Source of the DNA: Bacillota bacterium
GTDB taxonomy: Bacteria; Bacillota; Dehalobacteriia; UBA4068; UBA4997
NCBI GenBank assembly: GCA_017398165.1
Contig: JAFQHB010000015.1
Coordinates: 1-9,177, forward strand
Direction of reading: 5' to 3'
Length of the DNA: 9,177 nucleotides
Position 1 is the stretch's first letter, and the number at the start of each line of letters is the position of its first letter. The position numbers and the translations under genes were made by a program. Of the stretch, positions 1 to 5,834 are shown one piece after another. The notes beneath the pieces are model-generated. The model ran no database searches and had not been told where the DNA came from. It was given only the letters and a program-made list of their open reading frames with translations.

Positions 1-1237
1 GCGAGAATTCAGTCTCACCCATATGGTAGAGATCAACGGTATGCGTCAGTTTGCCCTGCATATCATAAAAATGATACTCCGAGCCGCTGGCGGCAATCTG
101 CCCCCAATAATCGAGGCAGTCTTTATACTCGATTTGCTGTATAATGCCTATCTGCTGGTCGGCAGTGTCACACAGTATGTATTTAGCGGTATCGTCGGCC
201 GGCAGTATCTCTGCTCCTGCGGTGTTGATAATACTGCTGCTTTGGGGATATCTGCTATCATAATCGGAGTACATCAGGCGGGGTGTGTCCGTTGGAGATT
301 TCACCAGGGTCAGCATTCCGTCAATACCGTCTTTGCTGTAGGAAAGTACGCCGTACTGATAGCGTCCGAGACGATCCGCACCGGATAACAGCACACTGCC
401 GTGGCCATCAATGATATCAAATCGCGATTCGCCCTGCTCGTCATAATAATGTGCGCTGTAATAATCGGTAAAGATGCGATTGGGGCCGGCACTGTCGTGA
501 AGCTGATCAATTTCAATATAATCCTGTGCCAGGGTCAGCGGCTGACCGTCAGCAGCATAAAAACCCCGCATAGTGCCCATAAAACCTTCTTCACCCGTGC
601 CGAATGTCTCATAGAAAATTTGTATCCAGTCCTCAGTCTGCAACACCTCGGTGGCGATACAGGAGCTGACTCCGGAGGCGAGCTGTTCGCAGATCAGTTC
701 GGTGCCGTCCATACTTATGACGCGCATAGTGCCGTCGATGGCAGCCATATCGCAAAAGAACAGGCTGCGCTGCAGATCGGCCGGGTATTGCTCAAACCGG
801 ACGTCACCCATACCACGCAGGTCTGCTTTGCAGATCAGCTCTCCCTGCGGGTCATAAAAGCAGTATTCCGCGCCATCCGGAAGCGGATCACCCCATGAGT
901 CCAGCCGGGTGGTGTCTTCGAAATCCTGCCGGGTCATCACGGCGATCTGGCGATTCTCGTCATCGAGCAATATTTTCTTCTCCATGTAGCCGATCGGCAG
1001 TATCAGTTCGCCTTCGGTATTGATGATGCCATAGCCGTCGCTGTCATCATACAGCAACAGGCCGGGGGCGTCATTTATGTTATCCTCGGATGCTGTGGGC
1101 TGTTCGGCCTCCTGCTGGGGCAGATTGGGCGGCTGCTGATCCTGATCATCAGCCTGCTCGTCCCAGCAGCCGCAAAGGGTGAGGGGTATGGCCAGTGCCA
1201 ACAACCAGGCGAGGCATTGACGGTGCAGTTTACGCAT
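1..1237 (-). CDS. Secreted lipoprotein with duplicated WG-repeat-like region, partial (3' end beyond left edge)
   Basis: An open frame of 412 codons starts at ATG 1237 and reads without a stop to the left edge, so the C-terminus is missing. AAAGGA (1247-1252) lies 9 nt upstream of the start. Residues 1-24 form a lipoprotein signal peptide: basic MRKLHR, a hydrophobic stretch, then lipobox L21-C22-G23-C24. An acidic, Gln/Pro-rich linker follows (about 25-58), as expected for a protein tethered outside the membrane. The rest is beta-rich. GYGIINTEGELILP (68-81) resembles WG/KWG-type repeats. The segment at about 71-150 recurs at about 336-412: IINT-G-ILP, K-IL-D, QI, D-WG, EY-FYD-QG-L, DL-MG and F are shared. 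The middle part holds weaker units such as YDEQGE and DGHGSVLL. The enzyme activity, if any, is unknown; a surface binding or scaffold role is inferred. It is transcribed divergently from metN. Confidence 0.85.
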   Translation of the reverse strand, partial: MRKLHRQCLAWLLALAIPLTLCGCWDEQADDQDQQPPNLPQQEAEQPTASEDNINDAPGLLLYDDSDGYGIINTEGELILPIGYMEKKILLDDENRQIAVMTRQDFEDTTRLDSWGDPLPDGAEYCFYDPQGELICKADLRGMGDVRFEQYPADLQRSLFFCDMAAIDGTMRVISMDGTELICEQLASGVSSCIATEVLQTEDWIQIFYETFGTGEEGFMGTMRGFYAADGQPLTLAQDYIEIDQLHDSAGPNRIFTDYYSAHYYDEQGESRFDIIDGHGSVLLSGADRLGRYQYGVLSYSKDGIDGMLTLVKSPTDTPRLMYSDYDSRYPQSSSIINTAGAEILPADDTAKYILCDTADQQIGIIQQIEYKDCLDYWGQIAASGSEYHFYDMQGKLTHTVDLYHMGETEFS

Positions 1238-1408
1238 AGATACACGTCCTTTCTATACATATTATCACAATGCCGGGATATCACAACTCCGGGCTTTATT
1301 CGGGCATCACACTCATTCGATACCCTTATGCTGTTAATATTCGTGCCGGGCGGCAAAAAACCTCTTTTTATACCGGCGACAGCGGGTCTGGTGACATAAA
1401 TCTTCATA
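1238..1408. other. Divergent intergenic region between the lipoprotein gene and the metN promoter
   Basis: No convincing gene is present; the short open frames here lack ribosome-binding sites and protein-like composition. It must hold the promoter of the leftward lipoprotein gene, but I see only a weak candidate on the minus strand near 1255-1285 (a TTGTGA-like box, then ATAATA), very close to the ribosome-binding site. An imperfect inverted repeat lies at 1345-1377: GCCGG (1345-1349) pairs with CCGGC (1373-1377), and an inner A tract (1355-1360) faces a T tract (1365-1369). Its role is unknown. Confidence 0.4.
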
Positions 1409-1438
1409 TTGCAAATATTGGCGGATATATGCTATAAT
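1409..1438 (+). promoter_or_regulatory. Sigma-A promoter of metNIQ with extended -10
   Basis: The -35 box TTGCAA is at 1409-1414 and the -10 box TATAAT at 1433-1438, with an 18-bp spacer. TG at 1430-1431 gives an extended -10 (TGCTATAAT). Transcription should start near 1445, about 95 nt before the metN ATG. The position directly ahead of a structured leader supports the call. Confidence 0.75.
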
Positions 1439-1446
1439 AATATTTA

Positions 1447-1539
1447 TTGCAAGCGGCGTGATACAGCCGCCGGACAAGCCTTGCAGCTTTGTCCTGCTTA
1501 ATTTCTTGGTAAAAATGAAAGGCGGTGCATATTGACACC
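1447..1539 (+). promoter_or_regulatory. Structured metN leader with possible Shine-Dalgarno sequestration (candidate cis-regulatory RNA)
   Basis: Several pairings can be read by eye. P1: GCGGC 1453-1457 with GCCGC 1466-1470. P2: 1472-1479 with 1486-1494 (8 bp, U1488 bulged), loop CTTGCA 1480-1485. That loop is exactly complementary to TGCAAG 1448-1453 at the predicted 5' end of the transcript, so a pseudoknot is possible. P3: GCCGCC 1466-1471 can instead pair with GGCGGT 1521-1526, the metN Shine-Dalgarno region (five Watson-Crick pairs and one G-U). P1 and P3 exclude each other, and P3 would stack directly on P2. A small GGTG/CACC pairing (1524-1527 with 1536-1539) also lies just before ATG 1540. 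The sequence lacks hallmarks of the S-box (SAM-I) riboswitch. That it regulates metN is inference; the folds have not been computed. Confidence 0.45.
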
Positions 1540-2577
1540 ATGACGACTGAAAAGCAAGTCATCATCCGCCTGGAAAATCTCAGCAAAACATACGGCAGCA
1601 AAGGCAACGCCGTGCACGCCCTCTCCGATATCAATCTGGATATCCGCGAGGGTGAGATATTCGGTATTATCGGCCTTTCCGGTGCGGGCAAGAGCACACT
1701 GGTGCGCTGCATCAATTATCTGGAGCGTCCGACATCGGGCAGCGTATGTGTGGACGGGCAAGTGCTGGGCGAGCTGACCAACAGACAGCTCAACGAGGCA
1801 CGCCGTTCTATCGGTATGATATTCCAGCAATTCAACCTGCTGATGCAGAAAACCACGGTGGAGAATATCTGTTTCCCTCTGGAAATTGCCAAAGTGCCCA
1901 AGGATAAGGCACGGGCGCGGGCGATCGAGCTGTTGGAGCTGGTCGGGCTGGCCGACAAGGTAAATTCTTATCCTTCGCAGCTTTCGGGCGGGCAAAAACA
2001 GCGTGTGGCTATTGCCCGGGCGCTGGCCACCAACCCAAAGGTGCTGCTGTGCGATGAGGCCACATCAGCGCTGGATCCTGCCAGCACACGCTCCATTCTG
2101 GCGCTGCTGAAAGACATCAATGCCAAGCTGGGCATTACCATCGTTATCATCACGCACGAGATGAGCGTGATCGAGGAGATCTGCCAGCGGGTAGCTATCA
2201 TTGACAAGAGCCGTATCGCCGAATGCGGCAACGTGCGGGATATCTTCGCCAAGCCGACCAGCAGTATCGCCAAGACTCTGGTGCTGCCGCATCAGCGCAG
2301 TGCCGGGCAGATGCTGAATAAAAAATGCTGCCGTATCGTCTTTGACGGTCAAAGCTCCTTCGAGCCGGTGATCGCCAATATGATACTGGATTTCAAAGCC
2401 CCGGTGAATATTATCTTTGCCAATACACAAAACATCGACGGCAAGGCCTTCGGCCAGATCGTAGTGCAGCTGCCGGATGATGATAAGGTCGCCGGGCAGA
2501 TGCTGCAATATCTGCGTGATAAGGGGCTGACCGCCGAAGAACTGATCGCCGGCGCCAACTGGGAGGTGGATGAATAA
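1540..2577 (+). CDS. metN: Methionine ABC importer ATP-binding protein MetN
   Basis: MetN is the ATPase of the MetNIQ importer; a MetN dimer on the inner face of the membrane drives uptake of methionine through MetI. From ATG 1540 it has 345 residues, the family's usual length. Visible motifs: Walker A GLSGAGKS (45-52), Q-loop Q96, signature LSGGQ (148-152), Walker B with CDEATSALD (171-179), and H-loop H206. The C-terminal part (about 262-340, VNIIFANTQNIDG and following) is the NIL domain, which in characterised MetN proteins binds methionine and inhibits transport when the cell is replete. The start is not certain: AAGGCGGTG (1519-1527) overlaps an in-frame GTG at 1525 and stands 12-14 nt before ATG 1540. 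I prefer 1540 because GTG 1525 would lie inside its own ribosome-binding site. The stop overlaps the metI start by one base. Confidence 0.95.
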   Translation: MTTEKQVIIRLENLSKTYGSKGNAVHALSDINLDIREGEIFGIIGLSGAGKSTLVRCINYLERPTSGSVCVDGQVLGELTNRQLNEARRSIGMIFQQFNLLMQKTTVENICFPLEIAKVPKDKARARAIELLELVGLADKVNSYPSQLSGGQKQRVAIARALATNPKVLLCDEATSALDPASTRSILALLKDINAKLGITIVIITHEMSVIEEICQRVAIIDKSRIAECGNVRDIFAKPTSSIAKTLVLPHQRSAGQMLNKKCCRIVFDGQSSFEPVIANMILDFKAPVNIIFANTQNIDGKAFGQIVVQLPDDDKVAGQMLQYLRDKGLTAEELIAGANWEVDE

Positions 2578-3236
2578 TGAGCACTGAAGTTGTGATCGAG
2601 ATACTCTCATCCAATACCATTACAACGCTGTATCTGGTACTGGCCAGCACACTGCTGGCTTATGTGCTGGGCGTACCGATGGGTCTGGCACTGGTGCTGA
2701 CGGATAAGGACGGCATCCATCCCTGCCCCCCCATCAATATGGTACTCGGCTTTATTGTCAATATCATCCGTTCGGTGCCTTTCCTGATCCTGATGATCTG
2801 GATGATCCCCTATACCCGTGCGCTGGTCGGCACCAGTGTCGGTAATGAGGCGACTATCGTGCCGCTGGTAGTGGCTGCGGCTCCTTTCGTGGCTCGTATG
2901 GTAGAAAGCTCGCTGAAAGAGGTCGATCACGGCGTTATCGAGGCGGCACAATCCATGGGTGCGCCCACCGGCAAGATCATCACCAAGGTAATGCTGGGCG
3001 AGGCACGGCCTTCGCTGCTGGTTGGCTTTGCCATTACCATCACCACGATTCTGGGCTATACCGCTATGGCAGGTTTTGTCGGCGGGCGCGGCCTGGGCAA
3101 GGTAGCCATCGACTACGGCTTTTACAAATATCAGGACGACCTGATGAATCTGTCCGTTATCCTGCTGATCATTATGGTGCAGGTCTTCCAGGAGGGCGGT
3201 ATGTATCTGGCACGCAAGTTTGACAAGCGTCTGTAA
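2577..3236 (+). CDS. metI: Methionine ABC importer permease MetI
   Basis: MetI is the membrane-spanning subunit of the methionine importer and works as a dimer. The protein has 219 residues, normal for the family, with about five hydrophobic segments (roughly 15-40, 55-78, 91-108, 146-168 and 190-208). The cytoplasmic EAA loop that docks on MetN is clear at 122-144 (EAAQSMGAP... ending EARP). The motif GGRGLGKVAIDYGF (169-182) is typical of the MetI end of the BPD_transp_1 domain. The ribosome-binding site GGGAGGTGG lies at the end of metN, and the ATG overlaps the metN stop by one base (TAATG), so the two are probably translationally coupled. A run of seven C at 2726-2732 lies in the loop encoding HPCPPIN; the frame is intact. 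The last codons also contain the -35 box of a promoter for metQ. Confidence 0.95.
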   Translation: MSTEVVIEILSSNTITTLYLVLASTLLAYVLGVPMGLALVLTDKDGIHPCPPINMVLGFIVNIIRSVPFLILMIWMIPYTRALVGTSVGNEATIVPLVVAAAPFVARMVESSLKEVDHGVIEAAQSMGAPTGKIITKVMLGEARPSLLVGFAITITTILGYTAMAGFVGGRGLGKVAIDYGFYKYQDDLMNLSVILLIIMVQVFQEGGMYLARKFDKRL

Positions 3237-3248
3237 AACCTGTATAAT
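3220..3248 (+). promoter_or_regulatory. Consensus sigma-A promoter for metQ overlapping the metI 3' end
   Basis: The -35 box is a perfect TTGACA (3220-3225), the spacer is exactly 17 bp, and the -10 box is a perfect TATAAT (3243-3248). The -35 box lies inside the metI codons for F-D-K; the -10 box lies after the stop. Transcription should start near 3255, giving a metQ leader of about 92 nt. A match this good is unlikely by chance, and its position just ahead of the binding-protein gene makes biological sense. Confidence 0.85.
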
Positions 3249-3346
3249 AATTCCGATATAGCAAGTTATCAAACAATATGGCCTCACCCGAGCGGCCGAA
3301 AAGTATCGGGAAATAATTTTCAGGAAAGAATTTGGAGGAAACTAAA
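3249..3346 (+). promoter_or_regulatory. metI-metQ spacer with competing hairpins
   Basis: This 98-bp stretch holds no gene. CCGATA (3253-3258) is complementary to TATCGG (3304-3309), with a possible G-U pair at each end. The same 3' strand can instead pair with CCCGA (3287-3291) as TCGGG (3306-3310). GGCC (3280-3283) can pair with GGCC (3294-3297). Whether these form in the cell is unknown, and the first pairing depends on where transcription starts. The metQ ribosome-binding site GGAGG is at 3334-3338, 8 nt before ATG 3347. Confidence 0.35.
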
Positions 3347-4174
3347 ATGAAGAAACTGCTTTCTTTGGGTATGATTTTGGCTATGACTCTGGCTGTCGGC
3401 GCAGGCTGCGGCGGCGACACCACCGGCGGCGACACCACCCAGCCGGAGACTATCACCGTAGGTGCCAGCCCCACGCCCCACGCCGAGATTCTGGAGGTTG
3501 TAAAACCCATCCTGGCCGATCAGGGCTATGAGCTGGAGATTGTGGAGTTTACCGATTACGTAATGCCCAATATGTCTCTGGACAGCGGCGATCTGGATGC
3601 TAACTACTTCCAGCACGGCCCCTATCTGGATGACTTCAATGCCAACAACGGCACCGATCTGGTATCCATCGCCCAGATCCACTATGAGCCCGTTGGCCTG
3701 TATGCCGGCAAGGTTGCCAGCATTGACGAGCTGACCGAGGGTGCTACCATCGGTGTACCGGCTGATACCACCAATGAGGCCAGAGCTCTGCTGCTGCTGG
3801 AGAGCGCCGGTCTGATCACTCTGAATCCCGAGGCAGGCATCACCGCTACTCCTTATGACATCACCGAGAACCCGCTGAACCTGCAGATCACCGAGGTCGA
3901 GGCTGCTCAGCTGCCCCGTTCTCTGCAGGATCTGGATATGGCTGTCATCAACGGCAACTATGCACTGCAGGCTGACCTGTCCGCCGCTACCGATGCTCTG
4001 ACTGCTGAATCTGCCGATTCTCTGGCTGCCGAGACCTATGCCAACATTCTGGTCGTAAAGGCCGGCAACGAGGAAGATCCCAAGCTGCAGGCACTGGCTG
4101 CCGCTATGCAGTCCGATGCTGTACGTGATTTCATCAACGAGACCTACAACGGCAACGTACAGCCCATTTTCTAA
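3347..4174 (+). CDS. metQ: Methionine-binding lipoprotein MetQ
   Basis: MetQ is the substrate-binding protein of the importer (NlpA/MetQ family). Anchored by lipid to the outer face of the membrane, it delivers methionine to MetI. The protein has 275 residues. Residues 1-20 are a signal peptide and C21 in VGAGC is the lipidated cysteine; Gly at -3 is unusual but tolerated. A linker GGDTTGGDTTQ follows. Family signatures are TVGASPTPHAEIL (37-49), FTDYVMPN (about 68-75), ANYFQHGPYLDDF (about 84-96) and the ATPYDITENPLNLQ segment followed by DLDMAVINGNYAL. I chose ATG 3347 because GGAGG (3334-3338) sits 8 nt upstream; an in-frame TTG at 3332 overlaps that site. Codon use is strongly biased (CTG, ACC, GCC, AAG), which suggests high expression and fits its own promoter. 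Methionine as substrate is inferred from family and from the metN NIL domain. Confidence 0.95.
   Translation: MKKLLSLGMILAMTLAVGAGCGGDTTGGDTTQPETITVGASPTPHAEILEVVKPILADQGYELEIVEFTDYVMPNMSLDSGDLDANYFQHGPYLDDFNANNGTDLVSIAQIHYEPVGLYAGKVASIDELTEGATIGVPADTTNEARALLLLESAGLITLNPEAGITATPYDITENPLNLQITEVEAAQLPRSLQDLDMAVINGNYALQADLSAATDALTAESADSLAAETYANILVVKAGNEEDPKLQALAAAMQSDAVRDFINETYNGNVQPIF
3410..3439 (+). repeat. 15-bp tandem duplication in the metQ linker
   Basis: GGCGGCGACACCACC occurs twice in perfect tandem (3410-3424 and 3425-3439), encoding GGDTT-GGDTT directly after the lipidated cysteine. It lengthens the flexible tether between membrane anchor and binding domain and keeps the reading frame. 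Confidence 0.95.
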
Positions 4175-4188
4175 GATCAATAAAGCTC

Positions 4189-4249
4189 AAACAAAAAATA
4201 GCTCCTCCCGGCATCATCTGCTGCGGAGGAGCTTCTTTTTTTGTTTTTA
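4189..4249. terminator. Bidirectional intrinsic terminator between metQ and the DUF218 gene
   Basis: AGCTCCTCC (4200-4208) pairs with GGAGGAGCT (4225-4233), giving a 9-bp stem that may extend by a C-G pair with one bulge. The plus strand then runs TTCTTTTTTTGTTTTT. The upstream side is A-rich (AAACAAAAAAT, from 4189), so the minus strand also has a T tract after the hairpin. It therefore ends metNIQ from the left and can end the convergent gene at 4369-5052. Confidence 0.92.
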
Positions 4250-4368
4250 TACCGGTATGGGTACAGCGTGAATGTTGATTGCTCTGCGGATGCTGTATAT
4301 TACGCAGGCGTGACGATACCGCAAAGCACCGCGAGATATCACCCCCCAACAAAATCGGTCAAAGCAGC
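4250..4368. other. Intergenic spacer between terminator and the DUF218 gene stop
   Basis: About 119 bp separate the terminator from the convergent gene's stop at 4369. I see no gene, promoter or repeat in it. A run of six C lies near 4343. Confidence 0.5.
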
Positions 4369-5052
4369 TTAATAATCATTAGTCAGATCCCCGCTGCCGC
4401 TGATCGGTATTGCCTCACCCAAATACTGCGGCAGCGGCTGATAAAGCGAGGTAACAAAGTCCTTGCAGCGCGCCAGAATCTCCCGCGCCTCCCGTATGAA
4501 TTGCCCCCGGTAGACGTGCTGATCCGAGGCCACCCCATAGGCATCAATACCCAAACGCCCGGCAATATACAGCGCCCGATACAGGTGATACTCCTGCGTG
4601 ACGATCACTGCCTTCTCTACCCCAAAGATCTCACGGGCGCGGTACATACTCTCATAAGTAGAAAACCCGGCGTGATCCATAAAAACATCCTCCGAGGCAA
4701 TACCGGCGGCGAGGGCATATTGCTTCATCACACCGACCTCATTATAATCCCGCTGCCCGTGATCACCGCTGAGCAGCAGCTTGGGGGCAGTATCCAGTCC
4801 ATAAAGCTCGATACCGCGCTCCAGCCTGTCCTGCAGCATCTCGCTCGGCCTGCCGTCATTATGCACCAGGCAGCCCAATACCAGCACGCAATCCACGTCA
4901 CCCAGCGCCGCCGCTTCCTCCGCACTGATGATGCGCCCCGCCGCCGAGCCCTTTACATAAACATTGATGCTCAGCAGCAGCGCCGCACCGATCAATACCA
5001 GACACAGCAGCACCCGCACCACACGCCGCAGCCATTTTTTATTCTTCACCAT
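4369..5052 (-). CDS. SanA/YdcF-type DUF218 membrane-anchored protein
   Basis: The 227-residue protein has a basic N-terminus (MVKNKKWLRR) and one hydrophobic segment (about 11-31), so the rest probably lies outside the membrane. The DUF218 (ElyC/SanA/YdcF) domain covers about 52-200. Conserved parts are VLVLGCLVHNDGRPS (56-70), LLLSGDH (92-98), YNEV (103-106), DHAGFSTYESMYRAREIFG (126-144) and VTQEYHLYRALYIA (151-164). This pattern is closest to SanA, which in enterobacteria affects envelope barrier function and vancomycin sensitivity; the reaction is not known. The ribosome-binding site is only a distant GAGGG about 13 nt upstream. The leader and first seven codons lie in a tract with no C in the transcribed strand. 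Family confident, role not. Confidence 0.88.
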   Translation of the reverse strand: MVKNKKWLRRVVRVLLCLVLIGAALLLSINVYVKGSAAGRIISAEEAAALGDVDCVLVLGCLVHNDGRPSEMLQDRLERGIELYGLDTAPKLLLSGDHGQRDYNEVGVMKQYALAAGIASEDVFMDHAGFSTYESMYRAREIFGVEKAVIVTQEYHLYRALYIAGRLGIDAYGVASDQHVYRGQFIREAREILARCKDFVTSLYQPLPQYLGEAIPISGSGDLTNDY

Positions 5053-5174
5053 ATAATATCACTATCCCTCTATACCACCACAATTCTACTATCCCAATTA
5101 TATTATCCAAACTATATTATCACTATTATACAATCACTATTATACAACCACTATTATACAACCACAACTATACC
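5032..5174. other. 143-bp tract without G on the plus strand (C-free sanA-like leader RNA)
   Basis: The plus strand has no G from 5032 to 5174 (about 29% C, the rest A and T). The leftward transcript of the DUF218 gene would therefore contain no C in its leader or first seven codons and could not form G-C pairs within itself. Read rightward, the same DNA would give a C-rich, G-free RNA, the composition bound by Rho. The tract contains the tandem repeat and the TATAAT copies described separately. The composition is seen directly; both roles are inference. Confidence 0.8.
5121..5162 (-). repeat. Three 14-bp tandem repeats, each carrying a minus-strand TATAAT
   Basis: The unit CACTATTATACAAC occurs three times in tandem (5121-5134, 5135-5148, 5149-5162); the first ends in T instead of C. 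Flanking sequence on both sides is a degenerate version. On the minus strand each unit reads GTTGTATAATAGTG, so TATAAT recurs every 14 bp at 5125-5130, 5139-5144 and 5153-5158, with another at 5097-5102. The array lies 69-110 bp upstream of the DUF218 start. Confidence 0.9.
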
Positions 5175-5182
5175 GTCCGCAA
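5139..5182 (-). promoter_or_regulatory. Candidate promoter(s) of the DUF218 gene within the repeat array
   Basis: Two partial promoters can be drawn on the minus strand: TTGTGG (5162-5167) 17 bp from TATAAT (5139-5144), and TTGCGG (5177-5182) 18 bp from TATAAT (5153-5158). Each has a perfect -10 box but only TTG of the -35 consensus. The transcript would start about 80-95 nt upstream of the gene. Which copy is used cannot be decided from sequence. Confidence 0.45.
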
Positions 5183-5215
5183 TTATGTCACCGCAGATCA
5201 TATCACGGCGGCGGC

Positions 5216-5818
5216 TCAGCCGGCCGAGGCCTCACGCCCACAATGTGCCAGTACCAGCCGGTACAGCCTGCCCACCCGCTTCAGCGCATACTTATTGGCC
5301 GAGAATTCCTGCGGCATCGCGTTATAGGCGTTGATATGCTCCACCACCAGTTCTTCCTTCAGCGGCTCGGCATCGGGTATCATATCCAGCACCATACGCT
5401 GCCGCTCCACCGGCGCCAAATGCTTGTCCAGCCACAGCACGTAATCCAGCCCGCTCTTGCGGCAGCGGCGAAAATGCAGCCAATGCCCGTATTCATGCAG
5501 CACCACAAAGCAGGCAAACAGCAAATCATAGGATTCGATCTCCACACTCTGCAGATCATTTATCATCCGCATATAGGCCATCGTGCTGATATAATTGCCG
5601 CGTTCCTCCTGATAAAAAAACTCGCTGGCATATACATCCGGCAGGAATATCCCCACCCTGTCGTCATCTGCCGCCGTCATATCACCCAGATGCCGGGCAG
5701 CATCCCGCCCCGAGAGAAAACGACAATGCGCCGACTCATACCCGGCGCGGCAATCCAGCCAGTTAAAAGGAGCTTTGTCCATCAGGCCGGAAAGCCCGGC
5801 CACCTCACGCAGCTTCAT
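5216..5818 (-). CDS. Putative cytoplasmic HExxH metallopeptidase-like protein, family not recognised
   Basis: I do not recognise the family. The 200-residue protein has no signal peptide or membrane segment. FVVLHEYGHWLHF (104-116) is a hydrophobic-flanked HExxH zinc motif with H108, E109 and H112. Further on, MPQEFSANKYALKRV (168-182) looks like the short helix that supplies the third zinc ligand in gluzincins, with E171 the likely ligand, 59 residues after H112. Residues 1-100 have no recognised motif. A zinc peptidase is therefore plausible, but substrate and activity are unknown. GGTGAGG about 5 nt upstream is a good ribosome-binding site and overlaps the end of the preceding gene's region; the gap to that gene is 16 nt, so they are probably co-transcribed. 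Confidence 0.8.
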   Translation of the reverse strand: MKLREVAGLSGLMDKAPFNWLDCRAGYESAHCRFLSGRDAARHLGDMTAADDDRVGIFLPDVYASEFFYQEERGNYISTMAYMRMINDLQSVEIESYDLLFACFVVLHEYGHWLHFRRCRKSGLDYVLWLDKHLAPVERQRMVLDMIPDAEPLKEELVVEHINAYNAMPQEFSANKYALKRVGRLYRLVLAHCGREASAG

Positions 5819-5834
5819 ACGACCTCACCACCCA

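Noticed and set aside
23..898. Open frames on the plus strand opposite the lipoprotein gene
   Set aside because: They lack ribosome-binding sites and protein-like features, while the minus strand encodes a continuous lipoprotein with signal peptide and internal repeats across the same bases.
1345..1377. Intrinsic terminator from GCCGG/CCGGC
   Set aside because: The stem is interrupted, its T tract lies inside the loop region rather than after it, and no gene ends here.
1439..1539. S-box (SAM-I) riboswitch or T-box upstream of metN
   Set aside because: The leader is only about 95 nt and has none of the conserved S-box core or the T-box AGGGTGGNACCGCG sequence; no intrinsic terminator precedes the gene.
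5121..5162. CRISPR array
   Set aside because: Units are 14 bp and directly adjacent with no spacers; no cas gene is nearby.
4279..5334. Long plus-strand open frame of 351 codons
   Set aside because: It lies opposite the DUF218 gene and across the G-free intergenic tract; its product is low-complexity (many H, Q, Y, T, I) and no ribosome-binding site is present.
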